A stretch of DNA of 64,000 nucleotides from Diadema setosum (GCA_033980235.1 CM067067.1:1178001-1242000), one strand, 5' to 3'; positions 28,327-41,600 are shown, counted from the stretch's first letter. Numbers and translations are program-made. The notes: generated from the letters alone by a model not told the origin.

Positions 28327-29557
28327 CCTAAAATCTCAAAAACCATTTGAACTCAAGTGCAGTGAAAGGGGAAAATTAGGTAAATTATTACCCCTTTACA
28401 AATCCAGCTTTTGAAAAATGTCATCACTTTTTCCTGAAGACAAAATATGTGTAACATTTTTGTTTCTCACTGCCAAAACAGGAATATAATTTGACATCTA
28501 CAGGGTGTAAGTATGCTTTTCTGATACACACTACATGTACCTTCCACGAATGGGTTTGTGCTGAAGTAGGTAATGCTCAAAATACAGGCATCTCCACTAC
28601 AAAACTTTTCATGCTATCCTTTCTGTAAAATATGTACACGTATAATGCAATTACCAGAAAAAATATCAATGCACAATATTGCATGATGGTTTAGAAAAAT
28701 AAAATGCTGCGGACACTCAATTTCGAATGCACATCTGGTTTAGACGTAGTATAGAGTTTACAACCACCATCCAGATATTGCACAAGTCTTCTGACAAGGT
28801 GACATGGCTACAATGTACACATGCTTTCACAGTTTCAAAACAACAGACTATGTACAGCACAAACATGTCAATATGTAACGTTGAATAGAAATTACCAATT
28901 CTTTCCTACTCCCACATGAAAGTGCAAGGTGGTGGAACCTGACAGTATTTAGGTATCAGGGAGGAAATATGGGACTTCTGACCACAGACTACCATAACAC
29001 TCAACAGTGGCTAGAGATACTGAGTAATGCTATTACTGCTGACAAAAGCATTCTTAAACAGTTTCGACAATGTGCTGCCAGAGGTAGCTTCTGTACCCCC
29101 TGGAAGCCATTTGCAGTCCAAACAGTAGATGTAATGGACATCTGCTCTAGTGAACTGTGTCCCACCATCTATTTACTGTATTCTTTTCCTTTTTTTGAAA
29201 TTGTATTACCCACAGAGACTTCAATGCATGACTACCTCCATTTTTATCACCATCACCTTTGTCACCTATTTTTTCAGTGAAAGGCGGAAGTATTTGTTTT
29301 CTAGTCCCCAACAACAACAGGCTGGAGGTAAAGGTACCTAGCAACAAGCCTCAAGATGGCAAAGGGATCCAGTGTCTGTTATAGTACCTATAGCTCATAC
29401 AAGTGTTCAACATTGATTGTATGCTAGACAGGACATGCGGATTGTGTAGATATAATGTTCTCAAGCAGGTTTAATGATTGGAGGAGATGGGAATTAGATG
29501 TTGAACAATCTGAACTACCCTCTTGTTTGGAGATGGAAAGGATCAGGCACTGAAACA

Positions 29558-30006
29558 AAAGGTTATGTTTACTAACTTTCCCATGTTTGAAACATTTGAT
29601 ACCCACTATCAAAACGCATCTTGCAAATGTCTATTGGATCACGTTTCTCAGTTGTTGGTTTGTCAACTCTGTCATGAGTTGATTGGGAGGCCTTGTCACT
29701 TGTGCAGCTCCACTGCACAGTTTGACCCAAGGAGAGGAGATGTGTGTAGTTGGCAGTGGTTGGCATAGGCAGCTGTCTAAACTATAAACGTGTTTCAAAA
29801 TGACTCTGCGCATAAACAACTCATCAGAACAACTTCTCTGGCTAAAACGCAATTGCAATCACACTTTTTCAGCATTTCATAAATGCACTGTTCCTCACCT
29901 CATAGTCAAAGCCATTTTGCATACATGTACTTGTCAACTGCTCAAAACTCCCTTACAGTTGTTTGGAAACCTTAATTCGGCACCAGAATTGAGTTGAAAA
30001 ACACTC
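29558..30006. mobile_element. MITE, family TGCATTTATCAA, copy 3 (degenerate)
   Basis: This is a homologue of the 24,088 element along its length (CTTTCCCATGTTTGAAAC, GGGAGGCCTTGTCACT, CAAAACTCCCT, GTTTGGAAACCTTAATTC), with eroded ends. Confidence 0.75.
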
Positions 30007-30517
30007 AAAATTCTATGCAAAATGCATTGACCACATCCTTGCTTTCTTTTCCTGTGTATGGTTTTCATTTTCATGTTTGATATTTTATCCATTCCACAGA
30101 GAGCAAAAAGAACATCCCATCATGCTCCATCATTAGTAATGAACTATAAATATCACTATGGCGACTGGTATGCCTCCGCCATATCACATAGTTCTCCCAA
30201 TAGGTTGACAGTATGTCTCCACAATCTGAGATCACAGTTTCACATAGATAGCAAACAAAAAGACTGAAATTGACACATTTGTGTGTTGGGTGTCTATTTT
30301 CCTTGAACTATGTTTCATTTGGATGGATGGCTAAATTGTTTCAAAGAGCAATTATTCAGGAATTTGAGCATTTTTACTTGACCTTTGATCCTTGCCATTT
30401 GATCCCATGGCCCACAATTCTTCAAATAATCACTAACTGGAAACATCCATTTTCATGACATTTTGAGCTATTTTCAAAATATGGGAAAACACTGACATTT
30501 TAACACTTTTTACTTAA

Positions 30518-30866
30518 AGGTCCAGTTTACCTTTGGGAGCAGTGATTTCAAAAATGTTCCAGATATCACATTTGATGCATATGTGTAGGTCTGTTGTATC
30601 ATAAAACATCCTACCATATGAAATATTTGCAATAAAACCTAAAATATAAGGAGATATCACGGTTTTTCTCCATAAACCGTAACTGTATACGGTTTAGTCT
30701 GGAAACATTTTTATTATAACTATTGTTCACATTTTGTGTGTTTAACAACACTTAACATCGATTATACGGATTCAAATTTCGACAGTGGTTGTTTCTATCC
30801 CTAACTCACATTTTAGAACTATTTTAAAGCACTAATGCTTTCATCTGCAAATGGTAAATTATGCCT
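30518..30866. mobile_element. TTAA-flanked MITE
   Basis: TTAA lies at both sides (30,514-30,517 and 30,867-30,870). The ends AGGTCCAGTTTACC and GGTAAATTATGCCT are imperfect inverted repeats. It contains a central hairpin, AAACCGTAACTGTATACGGTTT. Confidence 0.68.
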
Positions 30867-31209
30867 TTAAGCTTTGACCCCATGGCCCAAATCTTTCCTT
30901 ACAGAATCAATGTGCAATAATGCATGCATGCTATAGGGCCTACATATTTTGCATAAAGTACTCTCTAAGGTGTGGAGAAAAAGTGTCATTTATTAAAGAG
31001 TTTTAACGTGACCTTTGACCTCTGACACCAGTGGGGCCCAGAATTTTCCCTAGGAAATTTTTATCTGGCAATACATCAAAAGGCAAATGGTGAAATTTTA
31101 AGAACATAACCTTGACCTTTGACTTTGAGTACGTGTTTCAAAAAGTTGATAGGCACTACTCTGCTAATATATTAATGTAAACTACTGATGTACTTTGCTT
31201 TCCACACAA

Positions 31210-31358
31210 GGGGCCTGTTGCATGAAATGTGTTACCTGAGAAAGGCCCTGGTTAGAACTGAAAACTCAGATTAATATGATTCTGCCACTGACTTTAACAC
31301 ATGAAAAACTCTGTGAAAGTCAACCTGAGTTTTCTCAAGTTTCATGCAACAGACTCCC
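31210..31358. mobile_element. Short MITE, GGGGCCTGTTGCATGAAA ends
   Basis: The ends GGGGCCTGTTGCATGAAA and TTTCATGCAACAGACTCCC are inverted, with subterminal AACTCAG motifs. It is 149 bp with no coding capacity. Confidence 0.78.
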
Positions 31359-31894
31359 ACCATTCTGAGCTGGTGGTTTTTGCTGAGGCAAACAGTATGA
31401 ACAGTGAGAAACACCTCCCTGGTGTTACGAATGTTAACATAACACTGGACCCTCAAGTTCCTGTTGCGGTTGGTAGTAGTACAAGTACTGGTACCCGTCC
31501 ACAGTTCTATGACATTTCTTTCCGTGACAATTGCTCCAACAAAATATCAGCATGCTAAGCAAAACATAAATTATACCCACAAACATAATGCTAACCCTAA
31601 TCCTAATCCTCACATCAAACTAAACCTAAAACCCTATCACAATCCTAACCCAAAATCCTTGGAGAAAATGTTTTGTAAATGTTTTTGCTTGAAGTTGAAC
31701 CGCTCAACATGAGTTGTTTATCTTTCCCTATATCTGTCTGTGTAAAATAAGCTTTATCATATACTACCATCAAAATACTCGTATACCTGCACTGCAGTTC
31801 AAAACAATTCGCATAGCTGATGCCTTGTAAGAATTTTCTTGTCTCAAAGTCTTCGTAAACTGGGTGACTGCACATATGTCTTTATTTTGTTCTG

Positions 31895-31897
<3 letters not shown>

Positions 31898-31940
<43 letters not shown>

Positions 31941-31955
31941 TGTGTGTGTGTGTGT
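31898..31955. repeat. (GT)n microsatellite
   Basis: About 28 units with a single GAG interruption. Confidence 0.95.
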
Positions 31956-34157
31956 ATACGTGCATCATGTTACCAATGATAGAATGACAAACGTGTATTT
32001 TTGTGCCAGTTCCTTTGTTTTTATGGTTACTTTGTAAGTTTTGCATAATCTATCATAGTAATGTACCATCAGTAAGGGGACTACATTATCGAAGTTCACT
32101 TTTTAGCAGCTCATCAATTTTCATTTCCAGTCATTTATGACACAAGATGTATTTTCTTATGATATTATGTTTCTTGGAATATAGATACTTTGCTATTTGT
32201 AATGTAGGTCCAACTTTTTGTTATGAATGAATTAAAATATTATCAGCCTATAGATATGCATTCCTTGTTTTAAATTTTTGTGTGGATTGTGGCAGGTGGA
32301 CAGTGGACTGGGGATAAGAAAGTTGTTCCTTTTACAATGCCCTGTACATGTAGATGTCCTCCAGTGGAAGTTGTTCCTTTTAGATGTCCTCCAGTAAATG
32401 ATAAAATGTGTGCTAGTGCATATGTTGTTCATTCACTCATATTGGCAGGGGTAATCATTATTTCACAAGTCTCCAACTGAACTGACAATCTTTCACTAAA
32501 TGTCTTTGTTTGACATGAAATCAATAATAACCAATCTATTGTAGTCTTGTAATATCCTAGCATGGGTAATTTTTCAGAGAGAAATATGTTGTAGTTACTG
32601 CATCATTGACTGATTAAATTCATACCTGTGCACATCATGATCGGACAGCTCTGGTGATGACATCATTGTCTTTTACAGTTTATGAGCATTCGGTAAAAAT
32701 ATGAAACATTGAACCACAACCTCCTGATTTAGTATCACATTTTATTGAAACATGTGCTTTACTGTCCTGACACTTGTCTTTGTAGTCAATATGAGAATCT
32801 TGTGGAACTGTATTTTAAAAATGGTTTATATGCATGATTAACCTTATGACAATGAATCGAATGATCTTTTTTTTTCAAGGTGATAAAAGTGGGTTTTTTT
32901 TCAAGGTGATAAAAAATGGCATTCTACTACAGTGTATGTGCAAAAGATAGCCCATGATGATCAAGCAACACTGTTAAGAATTACATGTATACTTCTCTGT
33001 AGAATATAACTGTCTTTACTGTTTCCAAGAACTGTTTTTCCTGAAGAACCTCCACCCAATCACCCCCCCCCCCCCCCCCCATCATGAATAGAAACCCTCT
33101 CTCTAATCCCATTTCCCAATCCTACTTCATTATACTGGATGTATACAATCTGCCCACCACAGACCAACCCTCAACCCTTGGACACCAACAGTTTACAGTT
33201 ATATGCAGATGGGCAAGAAAGCTCATCTCCTATCCTCTTCAGCCAGGATTGATTTTTCCCCTCCCATACTCTTCCGTTGTCAGTGTTTACTCCCCCTTGA
33301 AAGGGCCACAGCCTAGAAGAAAAAAAAAGAAAAAAAGACAGACCATTATATCAGTTTATTACCAAGCTGGACATCCTCTGTTGCATAAGCTTCCAGAGAG
33401 TGATTACGTAACATGTCGTAACCTGTCCCTGGCATTAGCTTGGTCAGGGGCCTGTGGACAATGTTCCCTGTATAGAGCCCTTTGTGTGGGAAAAGATAGT
33501 GCTCTCAACCCCCTGGTGTGGCAGAGTGATTCAGGGGTATTGGCAAGTTCAATTGTGTGCAGAAAGCAGGGACAAATAGCTTTTTTCCCCTTAGAGGCCA
33601 CCACTGCCTTAGCAAATGGCTTAACTCTCTCTCCATGAATAGTGCTAAGGTGCGAGTGGAATTTATGGGGAGAGGGGCTAGCAGAAGGGATCAATGCACC
33701 AACTGGAATATTACTGAATAGATTAGTTAAAAGAATTACAAAGAGGCATCTTTGGCGAGTTAGAAATGGAACCCATTCGAACAGATAACTGTAGACTGAA
33801 ATCCTGTATGCCAATGAGGGCCTATTGCATAACGGAGCTACACATCTCACAAAGGTTTCCACTAAGCTAGGCGTTCTGAGCTGATGCAACTGGGCTGAAA
33901 TACATTATCATGAGATATCTTTCAGATGGTTACACAAAATGCAGAGTCAAACACTGAAGAAAAGAAAAGTATAACAAATGAAAATAATAAACAGTGAAAA
34001 AAGAAGGATAATGTGTATCCTACACAGTTTCATTCAATTTAATGTGTACATGGATGTATTTGTGCACAAGCTTTTTGCAATAATTCTTTTGCTCAAATGA
34101 CCAGTTACGTGGAAGATAACATCACTCAATCAAAAAGCATGGAAATTCTTGACAGTA

Positions 34158-34581
34158 CAGTTGAACCTCTCGTATCCGGACAAGTCGGGACCGGGGCTCA
34201 TCCGGATAAGGGATTTGGCCGGATACGGGAGACTCAATGCTTTATACATGTACATATACATACACATGTACTGATGTAGCCCATTGTAGTACCACATGTA
34301 GTAATGTGTATACTGCAACCTTTTCATTGTTACATTTGGGGATGTTTGGGGATGTTAAAATGTCTGAGGGTAAGCAATATGGAAGGAAATTTGATGTAAT
34401 GTATGTTGATCATGTTGGAAGTAATATGTAATTCATGTGTGTTTGTGTAGGAGTTCTCAAGGAGTTGGGAATCCCCCTTTCCTCCCGTAATTATTTCCAA
34501 AAAAAAAAAATCACGGCGAGATTGCGTCCGTATAATAGAGAGATCCGGATAAAGGGAGGCCGGATAATAGAGGTTCAACTG
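34158..34581. mobile_element. Pogo/Tigger-like MITE with TA duplication
   Basis: The ends CAGTTGAACCTC and GAGGTTCAACTG are perfect inverted repeats flanked by TA (34,156-34,157 and 34,582-34,583). TATCCGGA motifs repeat inside each end. CAG termini and a TA target are typical of pogo-type mariner relatives. No transposase is present. Confidence 0.82.
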
Positions 34582-34941
34582 TATTAAAATCTGTTAAATA
34601 GGTATGTACCCTGTGGTCCTAATTCTGCACTTTTCGGTAATGTGTCCACCAGCAAAGGTTGCATAATATGACAGCAATGAAATACAGCTGAATTATTGCC
34701 TGTTGATGCTTGTTGTTATCACTCTCAGTAATGTCAATCATATCTGCTAAGCCTTTCTAGTATTTTATCAAGCCTTCTATGTGAATGGAGCTCTCAGCTC
34801 TTCATACATTATTCACTCTAAGTGTGAGTATCCAGGAACTAAGTTTTTGTTTTAAATAATTTATGTGTAATTATATTTACCAAAACTTGTTTTACAAATA
34901 CTGATTTTGTAACCCATGGACAGTGCAGCCCACTATCATAC

Positions 34942-36166
34942 TTTGGCTGCATTAATCAACATTTCCATGTTTGAAACCTGTTTCAATACCCACTATAAAA
35001 CGAGTTGTTGCATTTATCTTGAGTCAATTGGGAGGCCTTGTCATTGCGCAGCTCCATTACGCAGCTTGACCCGAGGAATGGAGATGTGTAGTACGTAGTA
35101 GGCGTGTCTTCATCAGCCCGAAGTTCAAACTAGCGGGACATTTTGCGGTCTTGGAAAATAGCCCGATAGAGCGAAAGTGCGTCTTCATCAGCTCGAACAG
35201 CCTACTTCGGGAAATTAGTCCGAAATTTGATGCATGCGCATTTTGGATCATTACTCTGCCTAGCTCGCTGTCCGAAAGTGGATTTCCCGCTCAAAATCTC
35301 CTACAACACCGTATGTACGATACTACAACCAGGGAGGTGAGCAGTACAGCAAATTCTCTCCAAAGGGATATTCATAACGCTACTCTTCTGTCCAGTGACA
35401 CATCTTATATGAAATGAACGAATTGCAATGTTTAAACAAATCCAAAATACACACAATCTGCAAGAATCTTTAGATAAAGTAGAGTGGACCAGAAGAAGAA
35501 GTTTACAAAAAACCAGCTAGCATGCACGGAATCACCTCCCTGGTTTTAAAGATGTCAACAACAGTACACACACGTGATCACACGTGATCCTTGAATACGC
35601 CGTGAGTGTATGCACTATACACAATCACTAGCTTGTACATGCGCTTTCAATAGCCAGCTGGCTAACCAGAAGCGTGGAGCAATCGAGAAAATTTCGGGCT
35701 GATGGAGACGCACCCGAAATAGCGCGCAATTTCACGAATTAGCGCTCTAGTTCACAAACTAGACCAAGATTTCGGGGGAAATTTTCCCGATCAAATAGCG
35801 CGCTATTTGCTCTTCACTACACAGATAGCGCGCTATCTTGACATCGGACTAGTTTGGTAACCGCAAGATAGCGCGCTATTTTGAAACTTCGGGCTGATGA
35901 AGACACGCTTAGTGGTTGGCATTGGCAGGTCAGAGCTACACAAACATGTTTCAAAATGACTTTGCGTTTAGCAACTTGAAATGCATTTCTGGCTCAAACA
36001 CATCTGCGATCACTTTTTTCCGGCATTTCAGAAACACATTTCTAACATCATAATCATAACAGCTTTGCGTTTATCATAGTTATGCACTTATCAAATGCCC
36101 AAAACTCCCTGAAATTTGTTGGAAACCTTAATTGTGTGCAAGAAGTGAGTCAATAAACGCATCCAG
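34942..36166. mobile_element. MITE, family TGCATTTATCAA, copy 4, split by a nested element
   Basis: The left part (34,942-35,099) and right part (35,911-36,166) align with consecutive halves of the copies at 24,088 and 29,558. The break lies at the TAGTGGTTGGC motif where an 811-bp element inserted. Confidence 0.82.
35100..35910. mobile_element. Nested MITE with about 26-bp inverted ends (GCGTGTCTTCATCAGCCCGA)
   Basis: The left end GGCGTGTCTTCATCAGCCCG is mirrored by the right end up to 35,909. A 3-4 bp duplication (AGT or TAGT) flanks it, and removing it restores the host MITE. Near the ends are several copies of the perfect palindrome TAGCGCGCTA (about 35,797, 35,826 and 35,870). No coding capacity is seen. 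Confidence 0.85.
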
Positions 36167-37123
36167 TGCAACACTAGCTATCCAACAAAAAGAAGCAACT
36201 TGTGATAGAGCATGGGGGGGGGGGGGGGGGATTCACTGCACACCCGGACATAGAGAGTAATTTGATATCATTTGATCATTTGTTCATGTGCATAATGACA
36301 ATAATTGATCATCATCAAGTCAATGCACTTTAGGTACACATCATATGTATGTTTAGCCTTCAAATAAGACTAAGAAGCTACACCTTTATTAGTAAATGCT
36401 GAACTCCTATTCTTTCATTCATACCATTTGATGAATAGGAGAGGTAATAAAGAGCATGCCCTGGAACACTCTGAAAAAAGCAATCATGTTGTACTAAAGA
36501 GAAAATTAGTGAGATTTTTACACATGTAGGATCTACACTGCACTACTACAGATAATTTTTTGTGATGCTGTCACATGACTAAGTCGTTCTTTTTGCCATA
36601 CCATCTACTAATGAACAAATTATATTGAAATTAAGCAAAGCTGCAGCAAATTCATGGTTTTGTGTTCAAGACTGCTAGCTTCTGTAGCTAGAACTGTAGC
36701 TGTATTCTCTGTCTTGTGATGACATGCTGCACAAGGCTTGGGGCTGGTGATTAAACATTATGTGACCACAGCTTCACATGATTTCACACCTAAAGGCGTC
36801 ATGCTACGGGCGTGTTGTGCTCCGGAAATACCAATCTACTCTTAACCTCTATGCCACTGTTTTGTGGCTATAAAGGGATGACTATAGATACATCTAGGGC
36901 CTATACTGTAAACTAATGTAAATTGCATATTTCAAGATCAATCAATTTTCATATCAATTAGATTTGTTTCAAATTACACCCACTTGTACCACTATATCTT
37001 CTTTCTTTTTTTCATAATTCACCTCTTATACAACATGTAGCTACAATGTACATGATGTATTGCACTGAGCATCAAAGTAATGAAACAGCTTTGCTCCGAG
37101 ACCAGTGCTCCTGAGTTGATTAA

Positions 37124-37506
37124 AGGGTGTGTACAGTTCTGGTCGAGGTGAGGATTTAGCTTTTAACGTTTTGCGAGATATTCAGAAACCACTCTATGAG
37201 ATGTCAAACAGCATGCAGTTCTAAGGGGTATCAAAAGTTTATTCGATGAAAATCGGTTTTGAAATGGCTGAGATATCCAAAAACAAGGTGAAACAGAGAT
37301 ATCCTAATAAAGTTGTGGCATGTCGCCTTTTATTATTAGCATTTTTTTGGATATCTCAGCCATTTGAAAACCAATTTTCATTAAACAAACGTTGAATCCT
37401 TCTTAAAATTACAAGCTCTTTCATATTTCATAAGAGGCTTTTCATTATCTCACTTAGGAATGTTCAAAACATGAATCCCCACCTCAACCAGTACTGTACA
37501 GTCCCT
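37124..37506. mobile_element. TTAA-flanked MITE (piggyBac-like target), about 33-bp inverted ends
   Basis: Flanked by TTAA at 37,120-37,123 and 37,507-37,510. The left end AGGGTGTGTACAGTTCTGGT pairs with the inverted right end AGGGACTGTACAGTACTGGT and both continue with GAGGTG. Subterminal GGATATCTCAGCCATTT-like arms are also inverted. Confidence 0.82.
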
Positions 37507-37785
37507 TTAAAACCTGACGCGCTTACACAAGTGTGTCCTTGTGTTTCATACGATGTCCCCTCTAAACAGAGATGAAAACATCGGCACTATGGAATACTAA
37601 AAGCTTTATTAGCAGTAATGGCAGGGTCAAAGTGAAGATGGCACTGCACCAAAAAAAAAAAAAAGTGTTGTTGTTATTGCTTTGTTGTTGTTGCCTTCTT
37701 GTTGTTGCTCTGTTGTTGTTGTTGCATGCATCACCATTATCATTAAATATTATTAGTATCATCACTGTCTTCATCTTCCAGGAGC

Positions 37786-38038
37786 CTCCAATAACCTGTC
37801 ATTGTCTTCTTTTTCCTCTTCTTCTTCTTCTTCTTTTTCTTCTCTCTCTCTCTTTCATGATACTGTAAAATTCAAGCAAAACTTTATTTTCAATCATATG
37901 CCGGTTCCAATATGCTCCAATAACCTGTCATTGTCTTCTTTTTCCTCTTCTTCTTCTTCTTCTTTTTTTTTTCTCTCTCTCTCTTTCATGATACTGTAAA
38001 ATTCAAGCAAAACTTTATTTTCAATCATATGCCGGTTT
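37786..38038. repeat. Tandem duplication of a 129-bp unit
   Basis: CTCCAATAACCTGTCATTGT begins each unit (37,786 and 37,915). The units are almost identical, differing mainly in the pyrimidine-rich CTTCTTCTT tract, so the duplication looks recent. Confidence 0.88.
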
Positions 38039-40210
38039 CCTTTTCGAAAAATGAAACTGTGATTGTAAGAAAGAATAAAACAAACTTTAATAAGCAATCT
38101 CACAGCTCTCCATTTCATGCTCTCTTCTCTAGCCTACCATGGAATTATGCTCATCTGCACAGTCAGGAATACAGTAATGCAAAATTAAAGTCAAAGTGTG
38201 ATGTGATCAACCACGTTCAGAAATGTTTTCCAACGTCTTCGTAATGAATTAGTAGCACGGATCCTACCTGACAATTCCCTCCGCGCTTAATGACTCAAAT
38301 TAATCAAAATTAATCGCTGGATCCATCTCCCTGAGAAACAGAGGGGCCCAGGACGGAGGAAGACTGTCATCGCCTGAGCGGTTGCTGTCTGGGTAGATGG
38401 CTTCCCCTTTTCTCCTTCCCTCAATTTACTAGCAACAGAACTGATCATAGCACAAGACCTTCTTCCACGAAAACCAGTGGGATCTGCTGGTAATTCAATT
38501 ACCACTCACAGTCTGGTAGGAACTGCAGATAAGCAGGCAGGGGCCATGCCAGACATCTGCCCATTTGCTGAGTAACGATTTGTATCTACACTGAAGGCCC
38601 AGATTCGTGACAGTGGATGAAGGAACATTTCTCGCTGACTGGGATCAATCTCATTATGAACTCCAGCACAGTACACACATAACATGCACTCAAACATTTG
38701 CACTATCAATTCTAATCCATCTCCCAAACAGCATCAAATCATGACGACATAAACCAAAGTTAGCATTCAGTGACTAAAAGTAGGCTTACAATGTACTCTA
38801 TACTGATTGATGCTGTGTCGCTGCACGTACAATGTAAGGCTGCATCCATTCGGTTTGCTTGCTTGGGCTTGCAATTTAAAGTGACCATCACTTGCAAGTG
38901 CATTTAATGATAAAAATGAAATGTGATCTAGTTGTTATATAAACTAACATGCAATTACAATGCAAGGAATTTTAACAGGAGCAGCTTGTCTCAATTGATA
39001 CAAGAAGAGTCTATTCTGATTGATAGATTTTCACATTTGAAGCATTCTGATGCTGTGCTACCTCAATGTAACATGTACAGCTGAATCATCTTGCTTTTTC
39101 TCTGCTCGGCTTTATGATGAATTTATTATAAAATGTTGCATCTGCTTGCCAGATCACTAAACAAAAGCTACAAGATTCAAAGGGCATTAAAACAATATTC
39201 TAATTGTTTTTAGTCTTAGCAATGCAAACAACATCAACTGGCTGGTGTACCAAAAACACATGTTGTTCAGAAAGCTTCTACCATCCCATCAAATTTTGTG
39301 ACCAATATCAAATGCGCCATACTTGCAAAATTTGCATAATTTACTTGCATTGTACCAGGCTATCACATCATGTACGCACGCTATATTGTACATGCATTTT
39401 GGTTTCTTTGATTTTAGTTTTGCAACTCTGTGAGATGACCGATTGCAAAATTACCAACACCCCAATAACAAAAAATGAAATGTAGTCTTCTCCAAGGGGA
39501 AAAAATCAGACACTGCTTCTTAAAAGGGGATAACTCATTTATCATGTCCTTGCTGCAGCTCTCAATTGCAAATTTAAAACGTGAAATTGTCTTTTAAGTC
39601 CTTATTCATGATATATCACATTCAAGAAAATTATGGAATGTGCTGTACAGTGTAGTTTAATCTTCCTGAACTTGTTTGATTCCATGGACATGTACAATTG
39701 AAGATGGGAAAGATCATGATAAAGTGTCTTTTGTATATTGTAAAGATGCCTGATGTCAAGGTCTATTTCCAAAGTATGGTGTACTGACACTGTTATGTTT
39801 GTAATATTGCCCCAATAAAAACAGTGCAACAATCCACTTATGTAGACCTACACACTCACAAACACACACAACTGCCAGTCAAAACATCACACAAACACAA
39901 ACACAAACACACAACATGGCACACATGCAAACACCAAAATGTAGGACAGTGCATTCTCAAGTGCTATTCTGCTCCACGGCCACATTCTTTCAAACAGCAT
40001 GACTCATGCGGGTATGAATGAGAAGCAGTGGTGGGATCACATTATGTGAATAAGGCATTTGGAGGCAGCTAATATGTAAACACATGTCACAGCATGGAAG
40101 AGCAGAGTCCCAGCAGTGGTCCTGTGCAATGTACCTTGTGTGTGTGTCCTATGAGCACAGGTATCCATGAGTGCATGGCAGCATGCTCGAATCAATGTAC
40201 ACCGTACATG

Positions 40211-40352
40211 CAGCATGGTGCTTGTGTGTGTATGTGTGTGTGAGTGTGTTTACAGCATGACTGCATAGTACATGCTTCACTGAGCAATTCTCAGCTCCAT
40301 GTGCTGGATGCTATGTGTGAGTGAGTGAGTGAGTGTGTGTGTGTGTGTGTGT
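40211..40352. repeat. GT/GTGA-rich low-complexity stretch
   Basis: Two GT-rich runs, the second with (GTGA)n followed by (GT)n, separated by unique sequence. Confidence 0.8.
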
Positions 40353-41397
40353 ATGTGTTTTGGCTTCTGGAGGTAAAAGGGGTCATGGCTAACAAAAATT
40401 TATCATTATGAAGTAGTAGTCTCCCTTTCATACCCACTGACTACAAACTAATTTTCTTATAGCACACATGCCTGTTAACGGCAGTAAAAAAATCTTAGTG
40501 CAAAGGTGCTGAATCAAACTGATGTCATCTAAAATCAAAATGTGCTGCTACCACAAATTTGTGGAGAATCACATAGATAAAGGCAAACTTTATGCTTTTC
40601 CTCCTGAAATTGAAATAAGTTCACAACCTATGAGGAATGAATGGCAGGATGCATTTTCCACAATGACTTTGTAGCCTGATACTTCACTATGTTTTTTGGA
40701 GCTTGATGAGGTACATGGAAAAATGGAGACATAAATGTTGTACGATTTGGTTATCAAGGATATTTCCTCCTCTTGTTCTGAGCAGTTCACTAACTGAAAA
40801 TTCACAACCCAGTTGCAAGTTCATTGTATTGGCCTATGGGCCTATTGCCATACATTGTATGTGAATGACTTTTTCCTAATTCAACCGGAACATCAGCTCA
40901 ACATGACAATCTTATACACTATCCCTTTTGACACATAGGGCCTTCGTTGTTGTTTTCCATGGAAAAATGGCACATATTCAGGAAGATGGGACATTCTGAT
41001 TCATGAAGGGCCTATACAGTTGTACAAGAAACATGTTGTTCATGATTGAAGAAATGTTAAAGGGTACCGGTAATTTTCAAATATCCCTTTCAAGTAATAT
41101 AATATGATAAGAATTGCTAAATGATTCTCTTTATTCAAATCCTAGATTTTCAATACTGTACAAAAGTTACATGCACAGTATACGTGGTTATTTTTACATG
41201 AGTAATTTTTCATGCTCGGCCAGGTTAGATGAGTTTTGAATGCTTTTAATTCAGGAGAATCAAGATATCAATTACTTGAACATATGGCAAGCAAGAATAT
41301 TTGCATGCTCTTGTTTTCGCGCAAATTACTAGTAGCGCAAAATGCACAAAAATTTCTACTTTTACAGTAACAATCCTTTTTGATTTACAATGCTGTC

Positions 41398-41600
41398 TAC
41401 TGTATAAGCTGTTATTTTCACATATTTTCGCGAAATAGAAGGTCACAGACATTTTCGCGAGATGTTGTTTTCACAAATTTACAAGCATTGCTACCCTAGT
41501 GTATGGTGACATTTTCGCATGCTGTCAAATTCGCGATCCAGCTGTGATTCCCGAAATTCCTGAAAATTAAACCCTCACAAAAATAACTGCTTATACAGTA
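41398..41600. mobile_element. MITE, TTCGCG family B, intermediate copy
   Basis: It starts TACTGTATAAGCTGTTATTT and ends AACTGCTTATACAGTA. It shares AAGGTCACAGACATTTTCGC and GAGATGTTGTTTTC with family members. Confidence 0.8.

Noticed and set aside
31560..31660. CTAACCCTAATCCTAATCC-like run as interstitial telomere repeat
   Set aside because: Units are irregular and interrupted (AACCCTAAT, CCTAAAACC), only a handful; not a clear (TTAGGG)n array.
33084..33638. 184-codon plus frame as a real gene
   Set aside because: It has a low-complexity Lys run, no recognisable domain and no splice context, and an equally long frame lies on the other strand; kept only as a low-interest finding.
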